Below, piece by piece: positions 19,490-27,486 of a stretch of DNA of 64,000 nucleotides. The notes beneath the pieces are model-generated. The model was not told the origin of the DNA, did not search any database, and saw only the letters and a list, made by a program, of their open reading frames with translations. A program made the position numbers and the translations under genes. The stretch lies in contig JBLFYM010000002.1 of the NCBI GenBank assembly GCA_047608975.1, positions 1 through 64,000 of the forward strand. The letters run 5' to 3'. This DNA is from GCA-2715965 sp047608975 (GTDB taxonomy: Bacteria > Verrucomicrobiota > Verrucomicrobiia > Limisphaerales > JAYPXF01). The first letter of the stretch is position 1; each line of letters opens with the position of its first letter.

Positions 19490-19515
19490 GCCTCTTCGCG
19501 TCGGCTGCTGCGGGT
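19490..19515 (-). repeat. Single arm of the GTAGCAGCC/GAGGCTG repeat
   Basis: Read on the minus strand, this stretch matches the arm of the palindrome at 10760-10830 with few changes (GCAGCAGCC at one end, GAGGCTG at the other). It sits in the short gap between a sulfatase and the convergent haloperoxidase gene. Confidence 0.6.
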
Positions 19516-19531
19516 TGTGGTTCACCGCTCG

Positions 19532-21592
19532 TCAATTTCCTCCGGCAGACTTCTTCACGCGGAAGAAAAATTTCTCGGCACCGGGGATGGAGACGCTGAA
19601 GTGATCGGTGGATTCGTTGCTTTGCTGGGAACCAATGAGGGGCGTGAAGTTTTGTAGGTTCAAGCTGAATTCCACGGTGTAGGAAAAGCCCGGCAGAGAG
19701 TTCCAACCGAACGTGCAGTTGTTGAAGGCTCCGACTTGAAAGTCGACATTCACAGGGTTGTTGATGATCGATCCGTCGAAGTATTTGCTGGCGCGTTCCC
19801 AGACTTGGATACCGCATTGGGATCCCATGATACGACCAGGCCCGTCATCGACGGGAACGTGAATGCCGCCATACAAGCGGGACTTTCCGGCTTCATCCGC
19901 CGCATCATAGTAGGTCGCCCACTGGAGGGTGATGTCGACGCTCGGTCCTTCCTCGAATTCCAGATACTGATTGCGTGGTGCGTGAAAGGTTCCCATCCCG
20001 CCGGGGAAACTCGACGTCCCGGTCATGCGGGTGAGCACCTCGGCGGCGGCCCGACTAAAGGCGCTGTGGCCGGAGACGTAGCCGGCAAAGGCGGGCGTCA
20101 CGAAGGTGTCGCGTTGGTAGGGTAGCCAGGTGTTGGCGTGGATCCATTTGGTGCCAGTGAATTCCGTTTCCGGATTTGCGGGTTCACCGCCCCAGGCGAA
20201 GATCGCCATGCTGCCCGGAACGAGGCCAAAGTGCCGCTGTCCGACGGCCGCGGATTCAGAGGTGATCCGCTCGATGAGTCCGGGAATCAAGGGCAGCCCG
20301 TTTGGGTGAAAGCCGGGAGCGGTGCTATCCGTGGATTGTCCGACTCCGGCCATGTAGCGGATGCTGCTGATCGGTCGGATGTAGTCGTAATGTCGTTTGC
20401 AGGTCCACGCCGCCACCGCGGCGTCATGCACGGCAGCGTTGAGGGCAAAATACATCTTCACGTCCCATTCGAGTTCATCCACCAGCGGGCCGGTGCCGCC
20501 GATACGGCGTTGAAGGGACGGATGATCAGAGACTTCGTTCGCGAGCTTGTTCCAATGCCCGGGCGGGGTTTCGGATTCCGGACCGTCTGCCCAAAATTCG
20601 GCAATCACCCGACCGTAGTCACCATGCGGAACAATCTGCTGAGCATAGGGTAAGCCGGTGGCAGGATTGATCGGGTAGCCGGTCCCGTCGTTTTGCCCGA
20701 GCGTGTTGTTGCCGAGCGAGGCGGGGGAGATGTCGATGGTGTTTCCGTCCGCGGGATCCATCAAGTTGCTGTATTCGATCACGGATACCACGCCCGCCCG
20801 GTAGTCTGCATCGCCCACCCCGCCGAGTTGGGGTGGAGTCCCCGGATCGAGATACACGGATTCATTCGGCTGCAATTCGAGAGTAAAAGGCCGGACGGCT
20901 CCCCAGTGCGATCCGATATAGATTTGGATCTGGCTTGCAACCAATCCGTTCTGCGTGAAAGCGATGTCGAAGGCCAATGGTTGCCAGCGATTCAGGTCGT
21001 TCAGGGTGGTGCCGGCAAGCGCAAGGATGAGCGGGTCATTCACCGGGGAGTAGGTCGGGTCGCTGTAGAGGGTCAACTCGTTTGATCGGTCGCTGGCGGC
21101 GAAGCCAAGCACAGTCGCGGCTACCCGGTTACCCAGAGCAGCGGGCGTTGAATCGGTCGTGCGGGTATTGGCCGGATCGAATCCGAGCGACGTCATTTGT
21201 GCCGCGAGTGCGGGAAGCGTATTGCTGACGCTGACTGAGAGCGCATAGCGATGAGCCAATACCCGATAGGCCGCGTAGCTGATCGCTTCGCGGCGGGCCG
21301 CAGCCACATCGGTTGCGGTTGCGGTTTCGTTGTGGACGTAGCCGAGGGCATTGGTGTCGAAAGCCGCCCACGTGTCCCACATCGCCACCGAGGTGTGAAA
21401 GAGGTTACGCGCCTGGACCGCCGGATTCGGGAAATCCAGCCGGATGGCGGCCAGGTTCTGTTCATTCCAAACCCGCGCGATGGATGCCGCCTCGGGTTGG
21501 TGGCAAAATGACGAAAGGATGAGAATTGTGATCAGGCGCTTCACGGTGTCGATCGAGGAGGCTATTCTCGTGATTTTCGGCCAATCTGCCAT
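19532..21592 (-). CDS. Vanadium-dependent haloperoxidase/PAP2-like exported protein
   Basis: A 686-aa product from ATG 21592; a GTG at 21544 directly before a hydrophobic signal (VKRLITILILSSF) is a second candidate. An upstream extension of the frame runs antisense through mqnD and is rejected. The vanadate/phosphate pocket is recognisable: DYIRPISSIRYM, PAFAGYVSGHSAFSRAAAEVL (the P-S-G-H-like core), and SRLYGGIHVPVDDGPG with the Arg and catalytic His. It is therefore a class III vanadium haloperoxidase or acid-phosphatase relative. The last about 75 residues are a separate beta-domain ending FFFRVKK, as on many exported verrucomicrobial proteins. Haloperoxidase activity versus phosphatase activity cannot be decided from sequence alone. 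Confidence 0.85.
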   Translation of the reverse strand: MADWPKITRIASSIDTVKRLITILILSSFCHQPEAASIARVWNEQNLAAIRLDFPNPAVQARNLFHTSVAMWDTWAAFDTNALGYVHNETATATDVAAARREAISYAAYRVLAHRYALSVSVSNTLPALAAQMTSLGFDPANTRTTDSTPAALGNRVAATVLGFAASDRSNELTLYSDPTYSPVNDPLILALAGTTLNDLNRWQPLAFDIAFTQNGLVASQIQIYIGSHWGAVRPFTLELQPNESVYLDPGTPPQLGGVGDADYRAGVVSVIEYSNLMDPADGNTIDISPASLGNNTLGQNDGTGYPINPATGLPYAQQIVPHGDYGRVIAEFWADGPESETPPGHWNKLANEVSDHPSLQRRIGGTGPLVDELEWDVKMYFALNAAVHDAAVAAWTCKRHYDYIRPISSIRYMAGVGQSTDSTAPGFHPNGLPLIPGLIERITSESAAVGQRHFGLVPGSMAIFAWGGEPANPETEFTGTKWIHANTWLPYQRDTFVTPAFAGYVSGHSAFSRAAAEVLTRMTGTSSFPGGMGTFHAPRNQYLEFEEGPSVDITLQWATYYDAADEAGKSRLYGGIHVPVDDGPGRIMGSQCGIQVWERASKYFDGSIINNPVNVDFQVGAFNNCTFGWNSLPGFSYTVEFSLNLQNFTPLIGSQQSNESTDHFSVSIPGAEKFFFRVKKSAGGN

Positions 21593-21772
21593 CCCGCGTT
21601 TGGTGTATACTTCCTGCTTTTTGATCGGAGGTGGGACTTTTGCCTGATCCTTGTCTTCGTCAGCGAATGGTTCCCGCGAAGACCTTCGAAACCACGGCGG
21701 ATTCCCAGCGGATTTGTGGTGAATCAACGGTTCGGCTGGACAAGGTCGGCGATAACCACTTAATTCCCTCGC

Positions 21773-22627
21773 ATGGAAAATCGAAAGCTCACACTTGGCC
21801 ATTCGCCGGATCCGGATGATGCGTTCATGTTTTACGCGATGGCGAAGGATCTGATCCCGCAGCACGGCTACGAGTTCGAGCACACACTACAGGACATCCA
21901 GACGCTGAATGAACGCGCCACGCGGGGTGAATTGGACATTTCGGCAATCAGTATTCATGCCTATCCGTATGTTGCGGACAAATACGCCCTGCTACCCAGC
22001 GGCGCGAGCATGGGCGATGGCTACGGACCTATGCTGGTCGCAAAAGAGAAGTTTTCACCGGCTGAAATCGCGAAGCGCAAGATTGCGGTGCCCGGGTTGA
22101 TGACGAGCGCGTTTCTGGCGTTGCAGATGTTTTTGGATTGCAAGGCGGATCAGTTGGATTACGTGGTGGTGCCCTTCGATGAGATTTTCGATGTGGTCAA
22201 CCGCGGGGATGCTGAAGTCGGGTTGATCATTCATGAAGGCCAGCTCACCTATGAGGATTCCGGCCTGAAACTCTGTGCGGACTTTGGTGCCTGGTGGAAG
22301 TCGGAGAACGACGGTCTGCCGTTGCCCTTGGGTGGAAATGTGATCAACAAACAGATTCCCGCGGATGAACGGAAGGTCATCTCGAAGATTCTGGAAGCGA
22401 GCATTGGCTACAGTCTGGATCACCGGGAAGAGGCGGTGAAATACGCGTTGCAATTCGGTCGTGGTTTGGACGAGGGCTTGGCCGATCAGTTTGTCGGGAT
22501 GTATGTGAACGATTGGACGCGTGATTATGGCGAACGGGGGAGAGAGGCCATCCGGCTATTTCTGAACCGAGGCGCGGAGCTGGGCTTGGTTCCGGCGATT
22601 GACGAACTGGAATTTGTGGAGCCCTGA
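21773..22627 (+). CDS. mqnD: 1,4-dihydroxy-6-naphthoate synthase (futalosine menaquinone pathway)
   Basis: A 284-aa cytoplasmic protein with the MqnD signature at the N-terminus (LTLGHSPDPDDAFMFYAMA) and the periplasmic-binding-protein-like fold (LDISAISIHAYPYV, GDGYGPMLVAKEKF, VPGLMTSAFLALQMFL, DAEVGLIIHEGQLTYEDSGL, LPLGGNVINKQ). It catalyses the step from cyclic dehypoxanthine futalosine to 1,4-dihydroxy-6-naphthoate, so menaquinone in this organism is likely made by the futalosine route. The start codon ATG 21773 gives a normal-length protein. It lies 85 bp before the APS-kinase gene on the same strand; the other mqn genes are not in the window. Confidence 0.92.
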   Translation: MENRKLTLGHSPDPDDAFMFYAMAKDLIPQHGYEFEHTLQDIQTLNERATRGELDISAISIHAYPYVADKYALLPSGASMGDGYGPMLVAKEKFSPAEIAKRKIAVPGLMTSAFLALQMFLDCKADQLDYVVVPFDEIFDVVNRGDAEVGLIIHEGQLTYEDSGLKLCADFGAWWKSENDGLPLPLGGNVINKQIPADERKVISKILEASIGYSLDHREEAVKYALQFGRGLDEGLADQFVGMYVNDWTRDYGERGREAIRLFLNRGAELGLVPAIDELEFVEP

Positions 22628-22712
22628 GAATTCCCACGCCGAATCAGCAGCGCAATTCGGTGGACACCGCGCAAGATTGCCAATCATTGCTGGAAAATTG
22701 TAGCTTCCCGCC

Positions 22713-23246
22713 ATCAAGACGAAGTCGACAGAGGGAAAGGTAGTCTGGCTCACAGGCTTTTCTGCCGCCGGCAAAACGACCTTGGCAGTGGCCCTGCATG
22801 AACGACTCACCGCGAACGGCGTGGCAGCGAACCTGATCGACGGCGATATTGTACGCCAAGGACTCTGCCGGGATCTTGGATTCAGCCGCGAGGACCGCGC
22901 TGAGAACGTGCGGCGCGTGTCGGAGGTTGCCCGACTGATGGCTGATGCAGGTCTTTACTGCATCGTCGCGCTCGTGTCTCCCTATCAAGATGATCGGCTC
23001 GCCGCGGCCAAAATCGTCGGGGAGCCGCGATTCTACGAAATCTTCGTCGATGCCCCGCTGGACGTTTGTCGCAGCCGGGATCCTAAAGGTCTCTACAAGA
23101 AGGCGGATGCGGGCGGGTTGTCGGCCTTCACGGGCGTTTCCGACCCCTACGAACCGCCGCTCTCTCCCTTTCTTCATCTCCACACAGATTCGCTGTCGGC
23201 AGAGGACTGCGTCGGGTTGCTGTTCGCCGCTGTCGTCAATTCGTGA
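22713..23246 (+). CDS. cysC: Adenylylsulfate (APS) kinase; no canonical start codon
   Basis: APS kinase phosphorylates adenylyl sulfate to PAPS, the sulfate donor of sulfotransferases. The P-loop is GFSAAGKTT, followed by LIDGDIVRQGLCRDLGFSREDRAENVRR, ALVSPYQDDRLAAAKI and RDPKGLYKKADAGGLSAFTG, all strong family signatures. The frame is bounded upstream by TAG at 22701-22703, and between it and the P-loop there is no ATG, GTG or TTG. The family N-terminus would begin at ATC 22713 (I-K-T-K-S-T-E-G-K-V-V-W), where ATG has apparently become ATC. A TTG at 22782 would cut off the P-loop. The gene overlaps the ABC transporter (GTGA) and may feed the sulfotransferase at 33219. Confidence 0.88.
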   Translation: MKTKSTEGKVVWLTGFSAAGKTTLAVALHERLTANGVAANLIDGDIVRQGLCRDLGFSREDRAENVRRVSEVARLMADAGLYCIVALVSPYQDDRLAAAKIVGEPRFYEIFVDAPLDVCRSRDPKGLYKKADAGGLSAFTGVSDPYEPPLSPFLHLHTDSLSAEDCVGLLFAAVVNS

Positions 23247-25045
23247 AATCTGCATTGCAAAAAATTCGCACCATGCTGCAGATCGAGCGCACGTTGGGTC
23301 TGGTCTGGCGGGCGGGCCGATCGTGGGTTGTGGCGGGGCTGCTGCTCTCGGTTATTCTCGGGGTCATCCCCTTGGCCGCCCTCTGGCTGCACAAACTGAT
23401 CATTGACACCGTCACCCGCGCGAATTTCGACACGGATGAAGCCGGGAGAGCGGTAGTCGGATTTGTCATCGTATTGGGGATCATTGAATTGATCGCGTTG
23501 CTCTGCCGGCAGATCAGCAGCTATCTGACCGAGGAGCAGGGGCAGATCGTTCAGGACCACGTCGCCGACCTCGTTCACACGAAGTCAATCGAAGTCGATC
23601 TGGCATTCTATGAGAACGCCGAATACCAGAACACCCTGCACCGTGCCCAGATACTCGCCCCCACTCGCGCGGCAAACTTTGTGCAGTTGCTCAGCCAGAT
23701 CCTTCGCAACGGCCTTTGCCTCGTTGCGGTCTTTGGTTTCTTGGTGACGTTCCATTGGGGACTTGCGCTGATGCTTCTCCTGGCTGTGCTGCCCGGGCTC
23801 TTCGCCCGCCTACAGTCGGCCGACCGGATGTTCGAGTACCAGAAGGAGACCACTGAGCGCGAGCGTCTGGGCTGGTATTACCACTCCATGAACACGCAGA
23901 ACGCCAGCGCGAAGGAAGTCCGAATCTTTCAGCTAGGGGAGCTGTTCCGTCGCTGGTACCGGGATCTTCGCCGGCAGATTCGCGAGGGGCGTATGCGCCT
24001 CGCCCGTCGGCGGGTGATCATCGAATTCGGCGTCCAATGTGGTGCGACGCTCGCCCAATACGGGGGTTACCTTTATGTCGCGATCAGGACAGTTCAGGGC
24101 GACTTTACACTCGGGGACCTGGTCATGTTCTACCAGGCTTTCCTGCGGGCGCAGACCTTCCTACAGCAGCTGTTGCAGGCCCTCTCCGGCCTCTACGAAA
24201 ATAATCTTCTACTGGGGCAACTGTTCGCCTTTCTCGACACCACCAACGAGATCTCTTCACCCGCTGTACCGACCGCGTTGCCCAATCCAGAGGAAGCGCG
24301 GGTCGAATTCAACAACGTCCGCTTTGCCTATCCCGGCAGTCGGCGAGCGGTGCTGCACGACGTCAACCTCACGATCAATCCGGGCGAGCATATTGCCATT
24401 GTTGGCAAAAACGGATCAGGCAAGACGACTCTCGTAAAACTGCTGTGCCGGCTATACGACCCGACCGATGGCCAGATCACACTGGGCGGAAGCCCGCTGG
24501 CGGTATTCAATGTCGCCGACTACCGGCGGCAATTCAGCGTCCTCTTTCAGGACTATCTGCAGCATCCTCTGTCCGTCCGGCAGAACATCTGGTTCGGGGA
24601 CATTGTGAAAGCACCCGGATCCGGCCGGGTCGAAGAGGCGGCGAAGCTCACCGGTGCGGATGAATTCATCGCGGACCTGCCGAAGCAGTTTGAGTCCACG
24701 CTGGGTCGGCGCTTTCAGGAGGGCGAGGAACTCAGTCAGGGCGAATGGCAAAAGATTGCGCTCGCGCGCGCACTGCAGCGCGATACCGGCTTTGTGGTCC
24801 TCGACGAACCCACCAGTTCAATGGACCCGGAGGCCGAGTATCGGATTTTTCAGCAGTTCCATAAACTCACACGTGGCCGCACCGCGATCCTCATCAGTCA
24901 CCGCCTCAACACCGTGATGATGGCCGACCGCATCTACGTGGTGGATGAAGGCCGGATCATCGAAACCGGTTCCCATCAGGAGCTTCTCGCCAACGGCGGC
25001 CACTACGCCGCCCTCTTCGAAACTCAGGCCAGCAACTTCCGATGA
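23243..25045 (+). CDS. ABC exporter, fused permease-ATPase (possible lasso/RiPP exporter)
   Basis: A 600-aa half-transporter starting at GTG 23243 within the cysC stop (an ATG at 23273 is possible). The N-terminal half contains about six membrane helices (VVAGLLLSVILGVIPLAALWL onward). The C-terminal ATPase has Walker A GKNGSGKTT, a Q-loop region VLFQDYLQ, a signature LSQGEWQ (variant of LSGGQ), Walker B FVVLDEPTSSMD and the switch His in ISHRLNTV. No N-terminal peptidase domain is present, as in exporters of lasso and related peptides whose leader is removed by a separate B2 enzyme. It overlaps the nucleotidyltransferase gene by 4 bp. The cargo is inferred from neighbours. Confidence 0.9.
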   Translation: MKSALQKIRTMLQIERTLGLVWRAGRSWVVAGLLLSVILGVIPLAALWLHKLIIDTVTRANFDTDEAGRAVVGFVIVLGIIELIALLCRQISSYLTEEQGQIVQDHVADLVHTKSIEVDLAFYENAEYQNTLHRAQILAPTRAANFVQLLSQILRNGLCLVAVFGFLVTFHWGLALMLLLAVLPGLFARLQSADRMFEYQKETTERERLGWYYHSMNTQNASAKEVRIFQLGELFRRWYRDLRRQIREGRMRLARRRVIIEFGVQCGATLAQYGGYLYVAIRTVQGDFTLGDLVMFYQAFLRAQTFLQQLLQALSGLYENNLLLGQLFAFLDTTNEISSPAVPTALPNPEEARVEFNNVRFAYPGSRRAVLHDVNLTINPGEHIAIVGKNGSGKTTLVKLLCRLYDPTDGQITLGGSPLAVFNVADYRRQFSVLFQDYLQHPLSVRQNIWFGDIVKAPGSGRVEEAAKLTGADEFIADLPKQFESTLGRRFQEGEELSQGEWQKIALARALQRDTGFVVLDEPTSSMDPEAEYRIFQQFHKLTRGRTAILISHRLNTVMMADRIYVVDEGRIIETGSHQELLANGGHYAALFETQASNFR

Positions 25046-26193
25046 TTTTCGAAGACGATCCTGAACTGACATTGCTGGTCCGGCTGCTGCGAAATTCGAT
25101 GGCCGGCAAAACAGCGGAGGATTCCTTGTGGTCTTCGGTATTCAGCAAATCCTATTTTTTGAAGCTGGTCCGGCGTCACCGGGTCGCGGCATTCCTCGCC
25201 AGCCGAGCCGACACGGCTTCACTGCCTTCCTCTACTCAGAACAGCTTGGCAGACATGAGTGCCGCGAACGCAGTCAAAGCCCTGTTACGCACGCGGACGC
25301 TAATTGAACTCGGCAAGCGGCTGGAAAACGCGAACATCCCGTTCCTCAGCGTAAAAGGCCCGATGTTGGCGCAGCGGCTCTACGGCGATGTGGGGGGGCG
25401 TCATGCTGGCGACCTTGATTTTCTCATCGACTCGGAACATGTCGCGGCAGCGGACGGATTGATGCGCGAGTCGGGCTGCCGGCGGAGTTCACCTAATTTC
25501 GATCTTAGCCCGCGCCAGTGGCGCGAGTACCAGATTATTCGACACGAGTTCCAGTATTTCAATCAAGAGGGTATCCGCATTGAATTCGGCTGGCGACTCG
25601 CAGGACTAACAGGGACGCAGTTTGACGAACTGTATGCGGCGCATCGCGAATCGCAGTTTGGCGGAATTTCCATTCCACGACTTCCGGCAACCACCGAACT
25701 GCTGCACCTCTTCGTGCATGGTGCTGGCCATGGTTGGTTTCGTCTCTTCTGGCTCCTCGACATCGCTCTCCTATTGCGACGCGATCATGACTGGGAGGCG
25801 TTGATGCGCGAAGCCCGCCGAACACGAACCGAGCACTGCGTCTGGCAGGGGGCGCGACTGGCTGAAACGATTTTTGGAGTTGAGCTTCCAGCCAGCATTC
25901 GTCCTCCAGAGAATCGCCAAGGGGTAGTCGATTGGCTGGTCAATGACGCTATTCGCCAGCTGCGGGCGGACGAAAAACACCATTCCACTCCGATCAGCTT
26001 GTTGCGCGATGCTCTGTATCTTCTGCGCTTGCGTCCCGATCGGACCGCGCGCGCCGCTCTCGTCCGCCCCCGGCTTTGCTCACCAGAAAACTGGCAGCGC
26101 TTCCCGCTGCCAGATCAATTTTTTTCCCTCTACTATCCCGCTGCGCCGTTCCTTTGGTCATGGCGACGTATTTGGCGAGCAGATGATCCCTAA
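25042..26193 (+). CDS. Nucleotidyltransferase-fold protein (PF14907-like)
   Basis: A 383-aa protein of the uncharacterised nucleotidyltransferase family often encoded in lasso-peptide and related RiPP clusters. Visible features are SVKGPMLAQRLYGDVGGRHAGDLDFLID, containing the Lys-Gly turn and the Asp-x-Asp metal pair, then ELLHLFVHGAGHGWFRLFWLLDIALLL, typical of the family's helical half. It overlaps the ABC exporter (ATGA) upstream and the SGNH gene downstream. Proposed roles in such clusters include nucleotidyl or other transfer to the peptide, but none is firmly established for this branch. The tight coupling to an exporter and the nearby RiPP enzymes support a tailoring or immunity role. 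Confidence 0.85.
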   Translation: MIFEDDPELTLLVRLLRNSMAGKTAEDSLWSSVFSKSYFLKLVRRHRVAAFLASRADTASLPSSTQNSLADMSAANAVKALLRTRTLIELGKRLENANIPFLSVKGPMLAQRLYGDVGGRHAGDLDFLIDSEHVAAADGLMRESGCRRSSPNFDLSPRQWREYQIIRHEFQYFNQEGIRIEFGWRLAGLTGTQFDELYAAHRESQFGGISIPRLPATTELLHLFVHGAGHGWFRLFWLLDIALLLRRDHDWEALMREARRTRTEHCVWQGARLAETIFGVELPASIRPPENRQGVVDWLVNDAIRQLRADEKHHSTPISLLRDALYLLRLRPDRTARAALVRPRLCSPENWQRFPLPDQFFSLYYPAAPFLWSWRRIWRADDP

Positions 26194-27211
26194 GATGACA
26201 CTTCGCAGGCGAATCGGCTTTCGCGCGGCAGCGGTATTGCTCCCGATCCTCGGGCTTACCCTGTTGGCTGAAGTGGTTCTGAAAACATGGTTTCCAAATG
26301 ATCGCGCCGATTCCGCGCAGGTGTATCGGTATGACGAAGTATTGGGCGTCTGTCCCAAGGTAAACTTGCGCTTTTCGGATTCTACCGATCACTACCGGGA
26401 GATGTTTAGCAATGCGAAGGGGACAATGAATCTTCGTGAATCCTTCGCCGACTACGAGCATCTGGTATTTGCGATCGGGGACTCTTACACCCAAGGCACT
26501 GGGGTCGGCTTCGATACCTCGTATCCGTTCCAGTTGGACCTGAGGCTGAACCTCGACACCAACGGCTATCGCAAACATTACGGCGTGGTCAATCTCGGCT
26601 TGGCGGCCTATGGCACCCGCCAAGCCGTCCTGACGGCGAAGAGATTTGCCGGGGACATGGGCGATCCCGATTACCTGCTCTATTTAGCCGCTCCCAATGA
26701 CGTGGCAGACGATCGTCTGTTCAGCAGCGGCTATCGCCATCGTCACCGCGTCGAAGGCAACCCAAACCACCTGATCCCGGCCAGTTGGGTGCATTGGATC
26801 TCGAAAACGGAACTGGGCTTCCGGTTGAAACGCGTCATCTTCACTCTGCGAATTCAGTCCGCGAAGGCACCCACCGGAAACGATCAAACACCGGAGTTGG
26901 CCAGCCCAAGCTGGGCCGAACTACAGTCGGAACATTTGAGTGAACTGAAGCGTTTGGCAGGTGAACTGGACGCGATGCTGATTGTGGGCTTTGCTGCTAC
27001 CGGATCGGACTACGATTCACTGCGCCGCTGGGCGCTTGAGGAAAATGTTCGGTTTGCTGATTGGCTGCCAAGAGTCGAATCGGTGCTGGCTGAAAATCCG
27101 GAACTGCCGATCCGCAACACCCATTCCGGCGGCCATTTTCGTCCCTGGGTTTACCGCCAGATGGCGGAGGCCTTCGCCCGTTCGATCGAGAGCCTTGGGT
27201 TGGAACCCTGA
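26183..27211 (+). CDS. Membrane-anchored SGNH/GDSL hydrolase
   Basis: A 342-aa protein; ATG 26183 overlaps the previous gene by 11 bp, and ATG 26195 just after its stop is equally possible. An N-terminal hydrophobic helix (AAAVLLPILGLTLLAEVVL) anchors it. Block I is intact (FAIGDSYTQGTGVG, nucleophile Ser), followed by VVNLGLAAYGTRQAVL, LLYLAAPNDVADD as the Asn block, and SGGHFRPWVYRQMAEAF near the C-terminus with a candidate catalytic His. Unlike the SGNH protein at 9500 it therefore looks catalytically competent. As last gene of the cysC-ABC-nucleotidyltransferase unit it could acylate or deacylate the product, or act in envelope metabolism; this is inference. Confidence 0.8.
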   Translation: MIPKMTLRRRIGFRAAAVLLPILGLTLLAEVVLKTWFPNDRADSAQVYRYDEVLGVCPKVNLRFSDSTDHYREMFSNAKGTMNLRESFADYEHLVFAIGDSYTQGTGVGFDTSYPFQLDLRLNLDTNGYRKHYGVVNLGLAAYGTRQAVLTAKRFAGDMGDPDYLLYLAAPNDVADDRLFSSGYRHRHRVEGNPNHLIPASWVHWISKTELGFRLKRVIFTLRIQSAKAPTGNDQTPELASPSWAELQSEHLSELKRLAGELDAMLIVGFAATGSDYDSLRRWALEENVRFADWLPRVESVLAENPELPIRNTHSGGHFRPWVYRQMAEAFARSIESLGLEP

Positions 27212-27486
27212 GCGATTGAGCATCCGTTTGACCAACCACCAACCTATCCGTTGGCAAAGGACACGATCAGAAGAAATCCAAAAACTGCAGGCCGTACCTG
27301 CCCAAGTTTTGGATCCGTCTGGAACGCCTCGGGACGGAGGTGCGCCTTCAGTTAGGGTACGTCATCCAACGTGCCCGCGCCGTGGAATCACCGCACCTCT
27401 ACTGTGGATTTGGCGACGCTTCGGGCAGGAGGCTTTGTCGTGACCACCGTCCGGACGAGGGATTGAGACGTTTCGCAGGGCTGAAT

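Noticed and set aside
21593..21883. N-terminal extension of the haloperoxidase frame
   Set aside because: It runs antisense through the start of mqnD; the signal peptide begins at ATG 21592 or GTG 21544.
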